Assembly: GCF_023347275.1 (NCBI RefSeq)
Contig: NZ_CP094468.1
Location: 868,001 to 932,000, forward strand
Direction of reading: 5' to 3'
Origin: Faecalibacterium sp. I3-3-89
GTDB taxonomy: Bacteria > Bacillota > Clostridia > Oscillospirales > Ruminococcaceae
DNA: 64,000 bases
Position numbers and translations under genes: made by a program. Of the stretch, positions 43,187 to 54,549 are shown piece after piece. The notes under the pieces are model-generated. The model ran no database searches. It had not been told where the DNA came from and was given only the letters and a program-made list of their open reading frames with translations. The stretch's first letter is position 1; the number at the start of each line of letters is the position of its first letter.

Positions 43187-43398
43187 TTCGCAGAGTGCAC
43201 AATGAATTGGACATACTTTTTCAAGAAACGACCAAAAAACTGTGAGAGTCATACAAATATCAGGACGAAAGATTTTCCCTGCGCCAAAACCGTCTGTGGC
43301 TCCGGGCAGGGGAGGCGGTGCAGTAACGAATCTGCCCGAAAATTTTGGGTCGTTCGTGGAAGGATTTGCGCAAAACGGGAGAAAACGGCGAAAAACGC

Positions 43399-43427
43399 TT
43401 ACGCGGAGCGGGAGTTTGTGCTATCAT
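43399..43427 (+). promoter_or_regulatory. Promoter of the DUF2798 gene
   Basis: TTACGC (43399-43404), 17-bp spacer, TATCAT (43422-43427). An ATG at 43436 lies almost at the expected start of transcription. Confidence 0.55.
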
Positions 43428-43452
43428 AGCGGGCAATGAATGGTAGTCGTGC

Positions 43453-43491
43453 AAAGACAGACGAAGGTTCCGCCCTCGTCTGTCTTTTTTT
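43453..43491 (+). terminator. Leader terminator before the DUF2798 gene
   Basis: A 12-bp perfect stem (43453-43464 with 43476-43487), then a T-run, between the promoter and the gene. It would release an RNA of about 55 nt or act as an attenuator. Confidence 0.8.
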
Positions 43492-43550
43492 GTGCGGCGA
43501 AAGTTCCAGAAGACATTTTACCCACAACCAAAAATGAGGAGAAAACAAAA

Positions 43551-44006
43551 ATGCCCAAGACCCTGCTTGAAAAAATCGTCTTTACTCTCGTGATGGCCGC
43601 GATCATGGTCTACGGAATGATCGTCTACAATGTCGCCCTCGCCACCGGCGGTGTGACCAACGCCACCTTCGGCATGGCGCTGCATGAAATGCCCATCATG
43701 GTGCCGGTGGCCTTCGTGCTGGAGTTTTTTGTAGTGGAAAAGCTGGCCACCGCACTGGCCTTCACCTTTATGCGCCCTTCGGATCGCCCCCAGTTCATCA
43801 CCTATGCTATCTCCCTGATGATCGTCTGCATCATGTGCCCCATCATGAGCCTTGTGGCGACCGTGCTGTTCAAGGAGCCCAGCTTTGGGACGTGGGTGCA
43901 TACCTTCGGCTGCAACTTCCCGATGGCCCTGTGCTGGCAGATGTTCTACTGCGGCCCGCTGGCCCGCTTTCTCTTCCGGCTCATCTTCCGCCGCGGGAAA
44001 CAGTGA
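43551..44006 (+). CDS. DUF2798-family membrane protein
   Basis: 151 residues from ATG 43551 (GAGGAG upstream). Four hydrophobic segments (about 7-30, 46-66, 82-106, 112-135) and the repeated family pattern MALHEMPIMVPVAFVLEFFVVEK / HTFGCNFPMALCWQMFYCGPLARF indicate two DUF2798 repeats. An integral membrane protein of unknown function. It stands alone behind a leader with a strong terminator. Confidence 0.8.
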   Translation: MPKTLLEKIVFTLVMAAIMVYGMIVYNVALATGGVTNATFGMALHEMPIMVPVAFVLEFFVVEKLATALAFTFMRPSDRPQFITYAISLMIVCIMCPIMSLVATVLFKEPSFGTWVHTFGCNFPMALCWQMFYCGPLARFLFRLIFRRGKQ

Positions 44007-44498
44007 GCCTATTATAAACAGGTAATATTATATAAGTTTCCGGTTAACAAAATTTCAGGTATCAAGCGCTTGACAACTATATGAATTTTATATACCCGAT
44101 ATACATGGAGTGTATATTTCTGCCGAGAGTGTTTCATATTACCTCAAAAAATGAAACGAATCGCTAAAAAATGGCTAAGAAATTGGTTGAAATGGACAGT
44201 TTGAGAGCGAAATATTGTGCAAGATGTACGACAGTTTCGGCACAAGCGTGAAATAAGATATAACAAAAAGTAGAATATCGACCGAAGGGCTTATCAAATC
44301 GGCCCAATCGTGCTATGATACCAGACGCAAAAGGATGCGCTGAGCGCGGAAAGAGGGTGTGTTTCCATGAAAAACGGACGCACCTTCTTTGATTTTCGGC
44401 GCGGTCTCTTTGACTAGAGAAACGAAAGGAGATAGAGTGAAAACGAACCACACCCTTACGCTTCAAGATAAGACTCTGCTCAGAAAGGAGGCAAAGCG
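44007..44498 (+). promoter_or_regulatory. ATP synthase operon leader region
   Basis: The AT-rich first half has a perfect inverted repeat ATATACA/TGTATAT (44099-44117) and a GTTTCAT/ATGAAAC hairpin. The operon promoter is TTATCA (44291-44296) - 17 bp - TATGAT (44314-44319). The leader then forms a terminator-like hairpin (44350-44359 with 44381-44390, followed by T-rich sequence) that encloses a 16-codon ORF starting at about 44366. Confidence 0.55.
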
Positions 44499-44502
44499 AT
44501 GA
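44437..44502 (+). CDS. Possible 21-residue leader peptide coupled to atpB
   Basis: GTG 44437 follows AAAGGAGATAGA at proper spacing. The frame is 21 codons, rich in Lys, Thr and Leu, and its TGA overlaps the atpB ATG (ATGA, 44499-44502). It lies where atpI is found in many operons but is far too short and polar to be AtpI. Translational coupling to atpB is the likely role; the peptide itself may be irrelevant. Confidence 0.4.
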   Translation: MKTNHTLTLQDKTLLRKEAKR

Positions 44503-45182
44503 ACGCATTGACTGCGGCCCTGAAAGAAGAGCTGAACGTGGAGATGGTCTCCATCGGCGGCTTGCAGGTGCCGGAATCCGTGGTGGTGAGCTGGGGCATC
44601 ATGCTCTTTCTGGTGATCGTCTCCATCCTGCTCACCCGGAACCTCAAGGTGGATCACATCTCCAAGCGACAGGCTGTCCTTGAGATGGTAGTCACCACCA
44701 TCGACGGCTTCTTCATGGGCCTGCTGGGCGAGCAGGGAAGGCGGTATGTGCCCTACCTCATGACGGTGGCTCTCTACATCGCCTGCGCAAACCTCATCGG
44801 CGTGTTCGGCATCAAGCCCCCCACGAAGGATCTGAATGTCACCGCTGCGCTGGCACTCATGAGCATCTGCCTCATCGAGTATTCCGGCGTCCGTGCCCGG
44901 GGCGGCAAAGGCTTCCTGAAAAGCCTCACCGCTCCTACCCCCATCATGACCCCCATGAACATCCTCGAGATCGCCATCCGCCCCACCAGCCTGTGTATGC
45001 GACTGTTCGGCAATGTGCTGGGCGCTTTCGTCATCATGGAGCTGATCAAGCTGGTGGTCCCGGTGTTCGTGCCGGCCATCTTCAGCCTCTACTTTGATTT
45101 GTTCGACGGTCTCATCCAAACCTATGTTTTCGTCTTCCTCACCTCGCTGTTCATGAAAGAGAGCATCGGAGGAGAAGAGTGA
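44499..45182 (+). CDS. atpB: F0F1 ATP synthase subunit a
   Basis: 227 residues, five to six membrane helices. The essential Arg lies in [22 protein letters not shown], the conserved helix facing the c-ring. AGAAAGGAGG precedes ATG 44499. It forms the ion half-channels of F0. The operon order is a-c-b-(delta/alpha)-gamma-beta-epsilon. Confidence 0.96.
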   Translation: MNALTAALKEELNVEMVSIGGLQVPESVVVSWGIMLFLVIVSILLTRNLKVDHISKRQAVLEMVVTTIDGFFMGLLGEQGRRYVPYLMTVALYIACANLIGVFGIKPPTKDLNVTAALALMSICLIEYSGVRARGGKGFLKSLTAPTPIMTPMNILEIAIRPTSLCMRLFGNVLGAFVIMELIKLVVPVFVPAIFSLYFDLFDGLIQTYVFVFLTSLFMKESIGGEE

Positions 45183-45249
45183 CCCACTCCAAAAGCCTCT
45201 CCCAAGGGGAGAGCCAAAGAAGAATATTGATTATAAAGGAGAAATAATT

Positions 45250-45474
45250 ATGAACGGACTCGTAGCTCTGGGCGCTGGCATCGCAGCGCTGACTGGTATC
45301 GGCGGCGGCATCGGCATCGGCATCGCCACCGGCAAGGCAACGGAGGCCATCAGCCGCCAGCCGGAGGCTTCCGGCAAGATCCAGACCAACCTCCTGCTGG
45401 GCGCAGCTCTGGCCGAAGGTACTGCCATCTTCGGCTTCGTCGTTGCTCTGCTTATCATCCTGTTCCTGGGTTGA
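45250..45474 (+). CDS. atpE: F0F1 ATP synthase subunit c
   Basis: 74 residues in two helices joined by the polar loop RQPEA. The first helix has the glycine repeat [14 protein letters not shown]; the ion-binding carboxylate is Glu56 in LAEGTAIFG. Residues that mark sodium-type rings (Gln in helix 1 and Ser after the Glu) are Ile and Gly here, so proton coupling is expected. A 7-bp hairpin (45197-45213) and a strong AAAGGAG precede it, fitting the need for many copies. Confidence 0.96.
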   Translation: MNGLVALGAGIAALTGIGGGIGIGIATGKATEAISRQPEASGKIQTNLLLGAALAEGTAIFGFVVALLIILFLG

Positions 45475-45491
45475 TCACGGAGGCATGACGA

Positions 45492-45983
45492 ATGCTGACT
45501 CTGAATCTGAACCTTCTGTATACAGTCGTCAACATTCTGGTTCTGTTTTTGCTGCTGCGCAAGTTCCTGTACAAGCCTGTCATGAACATCATCGCGCAGC
45601 GCCAGAAGCAGGTGGATGACGCCCTGAACGCCGCCGAGACCTCCAAGCAGGAGGCCGCAGCGACCCTGAACGACGCGCAGGCTAAGCTGCGCAATGTGGA
45701 CGCCGAGGCAGCAGCCCGCCGCACGGCCTACGAACAGCAGGCCGAAAAGGACAAGCAGCAGCTGCTGGCTGATGCCCAGAAGCAGGCCGACGCCATTCTG
45801 GCCGAGGGCAAGGCCGCCGCTGAGGCCGAGCGCCAGCACAAGCTGCGTCAGGCCGACGCCCAGACCACCGCACTGGCCCGCGCCATGTGCGAGAAGCTGC
45901 TGGCCCGCAGCCTGAACGAGCAGGACGACGCACGCCTGCTGGACGACCTGTTGGAGAAAGCGGGGGCTGAAAATGGCAAGTGA
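45492..45983 (+). CDS. atpF: F0F1 ATP synthase subunit b
   Basis: 163 residues: one N-terminal membrane helix (about 5-22) and a long charged, Ala/Gln/Lys-rich coiled coil, the peripheral stalk. GGAGG precedes ATG 45492. The 3' end overlaps the next gene by 11 bp, leaving no space for a separate delta subunit gene. Confidence 0.95.
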   Translation: MLTLNLNLLYTVVNILVLFLLLRKFLYKPVMNIIAQRQKQVDDALNAAETSKQEAAATLNDAQAKLRNVDAEAAARRTAYEQQAEKDKQQLLADAQKQADAILAEGKAAAEAERQHKLRQADAQTTALARAMCEKLLARSLNEQDDARLLDDLLEKAGAENGK

Positions 45984-47713
45984 ATTCAGCAAGGAGTTCT
46001 TTGAGGCCAACCGCATCGTCAAAGCGGACCTCCGTGCCGCCCGCACCCCCCGCGAGGAGGATCTGGACCGGATCAAGAAAGAGGTCTGCAAGCTGTACGA
46101 CGCCACCGAGGTCATCCTGAATGTCACGGTGGACGACAGCCTCCTCTCCGGCTATGTGCTCCAGATCGGCGACCGCGTCTTTGACAACTCCGGCCGTCAC
46201 GCCATCGACCAGATGATGGCCGACAAGCCCTCTCTGGCCACCCTCAAGACCCGCATCGAGGACTACAAGCCCGCTGCCACCAGCGAGGAGGGCGGCGTGG
46301 TCGTCTCCTCTGCCGACGGCATCGTGGAAGTAGAAGGAATGGACCGCGCTGTCTACGGCGAGATCGTCACCTTTGAGAACGGTGCAAAGGGCATGGTGGA
46401 GAGCGTCGAGCCGGGCCGTCTGGGCATCATGCTCTTTGACGGCGCGGAGAGCGTCGGCGTCGGCACCATGGTCACCCGCAGCGGCAAGCGCGCGGGCATC
46501 CCGGTGGGCGAGGGCTTCCTTGGCCGTGTCATCGACCCTCTGGGCGAACCCATCGACGGCAAAGGCCCTGTCGAGGCTGTGGGCTACAACCCCATCGAGA
46601 AGCAGGCCCCCGGCATCCTCGAGCGCCAGAGCGTGGACACCCCGCTCCATACCGGCATCCTCGCCATCGACTCCATGTTCCCCATCGGCCGCGGCCAGCG
46701 TGAGCTGATCATCGGCGACCGCCAGACCGGCAAGACCTCCATCGCCACCGATGCCATCCTGAACCAGAAGGACACCGGCGTGCTCTGCATCTATGTCGCC
46801 ATCGGCCAGAAGGCTTCCTCCATCGCCCGCGTGGCCGAGGACCTGAAAAAGCATGGTGCCATGAGCTACACCACCATCGTGGCGGCGACCGCCTCCGACA
46901 GCGCCCCGCTGCAGTACATCGCCCCCTATGCGGGCACGGCGCTGGCCGAGTACTTCATGGCGCAGGGCAAGAGCGTCCTCATCGTCTACGACGACCTTTC
47001 CAAGCATGCGGTGGCCTACCGTGCCATCTCGCTGCTGCTCCGCCGCTCTCCGGGCCGTGAGGCCTACCCCGGCGACGTCTTCTATCTGCACTCCCGTCTG
47101 CTGGAGCGCTCCTGCCGGATGAGCGACGCGCTGGGCGGCGGCTCCATCACCGCTCTGCCTATCGTGGAGACGCAGGCCGGCGACGTGTCCGCCTACATCC
47201 CCACCAACGTCATCTCCATCACCGACGGACAGATCTTCCTTGAGAGCGCCCTCTTCAACGCCGGCAACCGCCCGGCCGTCAATGTGGGCCTGTCCGTCTC
47301 CCGTGTGGGCGGCGCAGCCCAGACCAAGGCCATGAAGAAGGCCAACGCCAACCTGCGCATCGAGCTGGCCCAGTACAAGGATATGGAGTCCTTCGCTCAG
47401 TTCAGCTCGGATCTGGACGCCGAGACCCGCCATCAGCTGGAACACGGCAAGGCCCTGACCGAGATGCTCAAGCAGCCGCTCTATCAGCCCAAGACCGACG
47501 CCGAGCAGGTGGTCATCCTCGTGCTGGCCTCCCACGGGATGCTGGACGATGTGCCCCTCGCGGAACAGCGGGCACGCACCGCCGCCTTTGTGCGTCAGTT
47601 CCATGCAGACGTGTCCGGCACGATGGACGCCATCACGGCCACCGGCAAGCTCACCCCCGAGCAGACCGACACCATCCTGAACGCATGGAAGGCCTACGAG
47701 GGAGGCGAGAGTC

Positions 47714-47727
<14 letters not shown>
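45973..47727 (+). CDS. atpA: ATP synthase delta(C-terminal domain)-alpha fusion protein
   Basis: 584 residues, about 80 more than a normal alpha. Residues about 1-85 match the C-terminal domain of subunit delta: ATEVILNVTVDDSLLSGYVLQIGDRVFD is the delta/OSCP signature. Alpha proper begins near LATLKTRIEDYKP, with Walker A GDRQTGKTS at 248-256 and the Arg finger SVSRVGG near 444. There is no stop or ribosome binding site between the parts; Met81-82 lack a Shine-Dalgarno. The delta N-terminal domain is absent from the operon. GAAAGCGGG lies upstream, inside atpF. Function as catalytic-head alpha subunit is certain; the role of the delta part is inferred. Confidence 0.93.
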
Positions 47728-50024
<2,297 letters not shown>

Positions 50025-50025
<1 letters not shown>

Positions 50026-50432
50026 TGAACAGCTTCATCCTCAACATCACGGCCTCCAGCGGTGAGTTCTATCAGGGCAGCTGCGAGAGCATGGTGCTGC
50101 CCGTGAAGGACGGCGTCTACGGTGTGCAGGCCGGTCACAGCCCGGTGCTGGTGGCCATCCACATGGGAATGCTCAAGTTCACCGTGGACGGCGAGACCCG
50201 GGAAATTCTGGTCGGTGACGGCATCGCCGAGGTGACGCCCACCTTCGTGCTTTTGCTGGTGGACAGCGCCGAGCGGCCCGAGGACATCGACAAGAACCGC
50301 GCCGAGGCCGCCCGCATCCGCGCCGAAGAGCGCTTGCAGCACAAGCAGAGTATGCACGAGTACTATCAGACAAAGATCGCCCTCGACCGTGCCATGCAGC
50401 GGCTGCAGACCGCATCCAAATACAAGCGTTAA
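50025..50432 (+). CDS. atpC: F0F1 ATP synthase subunit epsilon
   Basis: 135 residues: an N-terminal beta sandwich (1-85, with GVQAGHSPVLVAIHMG) and a C-terminal two-helix region. Epsilon joins gamma to the c-ring and can inhibit ATP hydrolysis. Last gene of the operon, coupled to atpD by TGATG and followed by a terminator. Confidence 0.95.
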
Positions 50433-50479
50433 GACTCCTTTCGAACATAAGCGATATTTCTCCAATTTCTCCAAAGCAG

Positions 50480-50520
50480 AGGGCCTGCCTGTCCATTTTA
50501 CGGATGGGTGGGTCCTTTTG
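50480..50520 (+). terminator. ATP synthase operon terminator
   Basis: A 15-bp stem with several G-U pairs (50480-50494 with 50502-50516), then TTTT. Confidence 0.7.
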
Positions 50521-50670
50521 CGTTTCCTTTGACAGAGAAGGGGGAAAGTGATATGATTCTGGTATCCCCAAAGGAAAGACGGCCCGCATGGGAAATGCGG
50601 AGCCGCCGGAGTCCATGGCAGACGGATATGGCAGACAGCAGAGAGCCGTACAGGCAGAAAGGGCGCAGTT

Positions 50671-51447
50671 ATGACGCTTATGACAGTCCCCGCAGCAAGC
50701 ATCGCAGGCATGGTATTTTCCCTTGTCGTCTCCTTCGCACTTCCCATAGGCCTTTTCATCTACGCAAAGAAGAAGCTGGGCGCGAAGGCGGCACCGTTCT
50801 TTATCGGGTGCGGCGTTTTCTTCGTGATGGTGGTGATGCTGGAAGCTGCCATCCATCGCATCGTGTTCCAGCTGGCCGGAGAAGCGCTGACCGGAAGCGT
50901 GATCCTATACGCAGTCTATGGCGGCCTGATGGCAGCACTTTTTGAAGAGACTGGCCGTTACATCGCCATGAGGTTTCTGGTGAAGCCGATGGACTTTCCG
51001 AATGCCTTTATGTATGGTGCCGGACACGGCGGCGTGGAGGCAATGCTTCTGTGCGGCGTGGCATCCATCAGCAACATCGCAAGTGCCGTGATGATAAACT
51101 CCGGCACCATGTCTGCACAGCTGGCGTCTCTTGACGCAAAGAAGGCGGCAGACACGGCAGCGGCTCTTTCGGCGCTGTGGACGACACCGAGCCTGACGTT
51201 TTTTGCAGGCGGCGTAGAGCGGCTTTTGGCGGTGGTGCTCCATGTGAGCCTTTCGATTCTGGTGTTCCAGTCCATCCGCAAAAAGTCCCGGAAAGACCTG
51301 CTCAATGCGTATCTGTTCCACTTCGTCATCGATTCGCTGGCCGTTCTGCTCAGTGCAGTGGCATCTGTCTGGGTGGTGGAGCTTGTCGTTGCACTCGTGA
51401 CCGGCGGGGCTGTCCTGATGGCAAAGTATGCCTGTATGGAAGAGTGA
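50671..51447 (+). CDS. YhfC-family intramembrane protease-like protein
   Basis: 258 residues with about eight hydrophobic segments. The family motifs are FEETGRY (near 91), YGAGHGGVEA (near 115) and HFVIDS (near 223): conserved Glu and His residues set in membrane helices, as in CPBP/YhfC putative metalloproteases. Substrate and partner are unknown. AAAGGGCG precedes ATG 50671. It is alone between terminators. Confidence 0.82.
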   Translation: MTLMTVPAASIAGMVFSLVVSFALPIGLFIYAKKKLGAKAAPFFIGCGVFFVMVVMLEAAIHRIVFQLAGEALTGSVILYAVYGGLMAALFEETGRYIAMRFLVKPMDFPNAFMYGAGHGGVEAMLLCGVASISNIASAVMINSGTMSAQLASLDAKKAADTAAALSALWTTPSLTFFAGGVERLLAVVLHVSLSILVFQSIRKKSRKDLLNAYLFHFVIDSLAVLLSAVASVWVVELVVALVTGGAVLMAKYACMEE

Positions 51448-51483
51448 ACGCACGGAAATATTCTTGATATATAAGTATATAAA

Positions 51484-51530
51484 AGTCCCCTCTTCGTCAT
51501 TGGAGCAAGAACCGTGACGAAGAGGGGACT
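51484..51530. terminator. Bidirectional terminator
   Basis: A 16-bp stem (51484-51499 with 51515-51530) between convergent genes; T-rich sequence follows on the minus strand. Confidence 0.88.
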
Positions 51531-51541
51531 TTCGATTTCTG

Positions 51542-52642
51542 TTACTTTTTCTCGTGGTCAGACCAGCCGCTGGAGCTTATAATATCGCCGTCCGGCGTGC
51601 ACCAAAGGGCCTCCACGCCGTCGAGGGACTCGACGAGCTTCTGACCATCCTCAAGGGACATACAGAACAGGCCGGTGGTGAGGCAGTCGGCCGCGCCGGA
51701 GTCGGGGGAGAGGACGCTGACGCTGTCGAAGTAGCGGGCGGGCCAGAGGGTGTCCGGGTCGATGAGATGGTGGTAGCGCACGCCGTCTACGACGTAGTAC
51801 CGCTGGTAGTTGCCGCTGGTGACGAGGGCCATGTCGCTCATGTTGACACCGGAGACGTAGGAGGAGCTGGCGGTGTAGACCTCGGAGGAGTTCCACGGGT
51901 TTTCCACGCCGCCCGACCACTGGGAGCCGTCGGGTTTTGTGCCGATGGCGCGGAGGTTGCCGCCCACGCTGATGAGGGCGCTGGTCAGGCCCCGGGCCTC
52001 AGCAGCCTGCGCCACCATCTCGACGGCATAACCCTTGCCCACGCTGCCCACGTCGAGGGACATGGCGGGGTCGGAGAGGTAGACCGTCTTGGCCTCCTCG
52101 TCGATGACGAGGTCAGAAATATCACAGTGCTGTGCGGCGGCATCCAGCGCTTCCTGCGAGGGCAGCTGGTTGTCCGCCTCGCTTTCGGTGGCCTCAGCGG
52201 CCTCGCGGCAGTCGTGCCAGATGCGGAGGACGCTGCCCATGGCGATGTTCAGCTTGCCGCCGGTGGTGTCGTACATCTGCCGGGCCAGCTCCAGCATCCC
52301 GAGGATCTTATCGTCCACCTGAACCGGGGCAGTGCCCGCGTTGTCGTTGATGGTCTTGACGTTCACCACACCGTCGTAGTCGTTGTAGATGTCGTAGAGA
52401 CGGTGGTATTCCAGCAGGTCGGCGTGGAGGGCGTCCATCTGGCGGTTGAACTCCTCCTCGCTGTCGCAGTAGGCGATGACCTGCGTTACGGTGTCAAAAG
52501 CGTCGTAAAAGATGGTGCTGTACCGCTGGGCATCCGCGCTCACGCCGGAGGCCGCAGGCTTTTGAGATGAGCCGCAGGCAGCAAGGAGGCTCAGGCAGAG
52601 CGTCCCGGCCAGCAGGGTAGAAACAAAGCGCTTGATGCTCAT
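51542..52642 (-). CDS. apbE: FAD:protein FMN transferase ApbE (lipoprotein)
   Basis: 366 residues. A lipoprotein signal ends in LLAAC (Cys23), so it acts on the outer face of the membrane. It uses FAD to attach FMN to Thr/Ser of exported flavoproteins. Motifs: TGGKLNIAMGSVLRIW, the metal-binding DVGSVGKGYAVE, ISVGGNLRAIG, and ALVTSGNYQRYY with HHLIDPDTLWPA. Its probable substrate in this window is the flavoprotein at 4055-6073, which has the DGVSGST acceptor. The start overlaps the upstream DUF3783-like gene (ATGA). Confidence 0.95.
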   Translation of the reverse strand: MSIKRFVSTLLAGTLCLSLLAACGSSQKPAASGVSADAQRYSTIFYDAFDTVTQVIAYCDSEEEFNRQMDALHADLLEYHRLYDIYNDYDGVVNVKTINDNAGTAPVQVDDKILGMLELARQMYDTTGGKLNIAMGSVLRIWHDCREAAEATESEADNQLPSQEALDAAAQHCDISDLVIDEEAKTVYLSDPAMSLDVGSVGKGYAVEMVAQAAEARGLTSALISVGGNLRAIGTKPDGSQWSGGVENPWNSSEVYTASSSYVSGVNMSDMALVTSGNYQRYYVVDGVRYHHLIDPDTLWPARYFDSVSVLSPDSGAADCLTTGLFCMSLEDGQKLVESLDGVEALWCTPDGDIISSSGWSDHEKK

Positions 52643-53058
52643 GCCTGCTCCTTTGCCGCAGCCGTGAAGGCGGCGTGCTCCTCAGACAGGTGAGCCAGCA
52701 GGTCGCCGAAGACCCAGTTCTTGTTGGAGGGGGTGATGACGGCCTTGAGGGGAATGTTCACCTGCGCCTGCTTCATGAGGTCCAGCAGGGTGTCGAGGTC
52801 TTTTTCCCGGAAGTTTGCCAGCACCAGCGCAGGAGGATAGGCACCCGGTTCCAGCACGAGGGTGCGGGAGGTCTTGACCTCCACCTCGCCCAGCAGCTGG
52901 GCGACGGTCTTGCCTGCGTCGGCGGGGGAGACGGACAGCAGCTTCATGCCGAAGGCGGGGGCCATCCCCTCAAGGATGCCCCGGTCGGCGGCGGACAGGT
53001 TCCAGCCCAGCGCCAGCGGGACGCCGGCATTCTGGTTGCGTGCGATATGTGCTTTCAT
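52639..53058 (-). CDS. DUF3783-like small protein
   Basis: 139 residues from ATG 53058 (AAGAGG upstream). No signal peptide or membrane segment. The C-terminal part (LVLANFREKDLDTLLDLMKQAQVNIPLKAVITPSNKNWVFGDLLAHLSEEH) fits the DUF3783 pattern, of unknown function. It overlaps apbE by four bases and shares its promoter, which suggests a role linked to flavin transfer or redox, but that is inference only. Confidence 0.7.
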   Translation of the reverse strand: MKAHIARNQNAGVPLALGWNLSAADRGILEGMAPAFGMKLLSVSPADAGKTVAQLLGEVEVKTSRTLVLEPGAYPPALVLANFREKDLDTLLDLMKQAQVNIPLKAVITPSNKNWVFGDLLAHLSEEHAAFTAAAKEQA

Positions 53059-53093
53059 TGCATCGTACCTCTTTTTCAAAGGATAAATCAAAA

Positions 53094-53107
53094 TACACTA
53101 TAGTATA
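53094..53107 (-). promoter_or_regulatory. Promoter of the DUF3783-apbE operon
   Basis: TATGG-TATACT on the minus strand (-10 at 53102-53107), with a poor -35 (TTTTCT). The core GGTATACTATAGT is identical to the kinase/regulator divergent promoter at 3033-3045. Confidence 0.5.
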
Positions 53108-53142
53108 CCATAAAGAACGGAAAAAGAAAACGCGGCCCAAAG

Positions 53143-53166
53143 AAAAAACGCCCTCCGAAGAGGGCG
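53143..53166 (-). terminator. Terminator of the DAHP synthase gene
   Basis: A 7-bp GC stem (53149-53155 with 53160-53166), loop CGAA, then six T on the minus strand. Confidence 0.88.
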
Positions 53167-53179
53167 CACGGTGCAAAAC

Positions 53180-54193
53180 TCAGTTCATCTTCTTGCCGAA
53201 GAACTCCACCTCTTTGCCGATGAAGTCCATCAGCTCGTCGAACTGGTCGGGGGTCAGGCTCTGGGCACCGTCGCACTTGGCCTTGGCGGGGTCGTTGTGG
53301 ACCTCGATCATCAGGCCGTCGGCACCGGCGGCGACGGCGGCCTTTGCCAGCTGAGGCACCATCCATGCGTGGCCGCAGGCGTGGCTGGGGTCCACGATGA
53401 CGGGCAGGTGGGTCATCTTGTGAAGCATGACCACACCGGCGAGGTCGAGGGTGTTCCGCATACTGGTCTCGAAGGTGCGGATGCCGCGCTCGCAGAGGAT
53501 GACGTTCTCGTTGCCCTCGGCCATGATGTACTCGGCGCTCATGACGAACTCCTCCAGCGTGTTGGCAAGGCCGCGCTTGAGCAGGACGGGCTTCTTCTGA
53601 CGGCCCACGGCCTTGAGCAGCTCGAAGTTCTGCATATTGCGGGCGCCGACCTGAATGAGGTCCACATTCTCAAAGAGGGGCAGATGCTCGGTGTTCATGA
53701 TCTCGGTGACGATGGGAGAGCCGGTGGCACGGCGGGCCAGCTTGAGCAGGTCGAGGCCCTCGCTGCGCATCCCTTGGAAAGAATAAGGGGAGGTGCGGGG
53801 CTTGAATGCGCCGCCGCGCAGCAGGGAGGCACCGGCGGCCTTGACGCGCTGGGCGCAGTAGGTGATCTGGGCCTCGCTCTCAATGCTGCACGGGCCTGCG
53901 ATGACGGCAAAACTGCCGCCGCCGATCTTCACGCCCTCCACATCAATGACGCTGTCGTCCGGATGGAATTTGCGGTTGGCTTTCTTGTACGGCTCCGAGA
54001 CGCGGCGGCAGGTCTCGACCACCGGATTTGCCAGCACCCAGCTCTCGGCGATGGCCTTGGTGTCGCCGATGAGTCCGAGGATGTGGGTGTCGCTGCCCTT
54101 GGAGTCATTGATCTGCAGGCCCATGCCTTCCAGCTCGCGGCAGAATTCGTGGACCTTGGCTTCGGGGGCGTCCTGTTTGAGTACGATGATCAT
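53180..54193 (-). CDS. aroF: 3-deoxy-7-phosphoheptulonate synthase (DAHP synthase, type I beta)
   Basis: 337 residues from ATG 54193 (AAAGGAGAA upstream). An N-terminal ferredoxin-like domain (1-70, [17 protein letters not shown]...) is followed by the catalytic barrel with [35 protein letters not shown] and PSHACGHAW. It condenses phosphoenolpyruvate and erythrose-4-phosphate, the first step of aromatic amino acid synthesis. The N-terminal domain is the usual site of feedback inhibition. Upstream lie three palindromic operator-like sites. Confidence 0.95.
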   Translation of the reverse strand: MIIVLKQDAPEAKVHEFCRELEGMGLQINDSKGSDTHILGLIGDTKAIAESWVLANPVVETCRRVSEPYKKANRKFHPDDSVIDVEGVKIGGGSFAVIAGPCSIESEAQITYCAQRVKAAGASLLRGGAFKPRTSPYSFQGMRSEGLDLLKLARRATGSPIVTEIMNTEHLPLFENVDLIQVGARNMQNFELLKAVGRQKKPVLLKRGLANTLEEFVMSAEYIMAEGNENVILCERGIRTFETSMRNTLDLAGVVMLHKMTHLPVIVDPSHACGHAWMVPQLAKAAVAAGADGLMIEVHNDPAKAKCDGAQSLTPDQFDELMDFIGKEVEFFGKKMN

Positions 54194-54254
54194 GGCGGGT
54201 TCTCCTTTTCCTATTTCCGTACGGCAGGGGAGAGGAAGCCGCCTTGCCGCAGAT

Positions 54255-54332
54255 GTTTCAGTATCATGAACTTCACTATCGTGAAGTGACGGGGCATGGA
54301 CATAGCATATCACTTCAGTTTCATGAAGTCAA
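54255..54332 (-). promoter_or_regulatory. DAHP synthase promoter with three 18-bp operator-like palindromes
   Basis: Promoter: TTGACT (54327-54332) - 17 bp - TATGCT (54304-54309). Palindromes of the form ACTTCA-N6-TGAAGT: 54312-54329 and 54270-54287 (exact), and a weaker one at 54255-54272. The first covers the spacer and -35; the first and second are 42 bp apart. Confidence 0.65.
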
Positions 54333-54391
54333 GAGCTTTCTCAAAAGTTTTTGAATTTTGGGAGAGAAAGTGGTAGAATAAATCTGGACTC

Positions 54392-54525
54392 AACCTCTCA
54401 GTCTCGCTTCGCTCGACAGCTCCCCTACCGAGGGGAGCCTCTGGCGAAGAGGAGAAGTTTTCCGCTATGCCAAGGCCTCCCCTCGATAGGGGAGGTGGCA
54501 CGCCGTAAGGCGTGACGGAGAGGTT
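54392..54525. repeat. AACCTCTC dispersed element (134 bp)
   Basis: Terminal inverted repeats AACCTCTC/GAGAGGTT enclose two hairpins, GCTCCCCTACCGAGGGGAGC and GCCTCCCCTCGATAGGGGAGGT, joined by CTCTGGCGAAGAG. It lies between DAHP synthase and ybaK. Confidence 0.8.
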
Positions 54526-54549
54526 AATACAACAATAGAGGTCTTACAT

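Noticed and set aside
44044..44050. TTAACAA half-site upstream of the ATP synthase operon
   Set aside because: No opposite half-site at the required distance.
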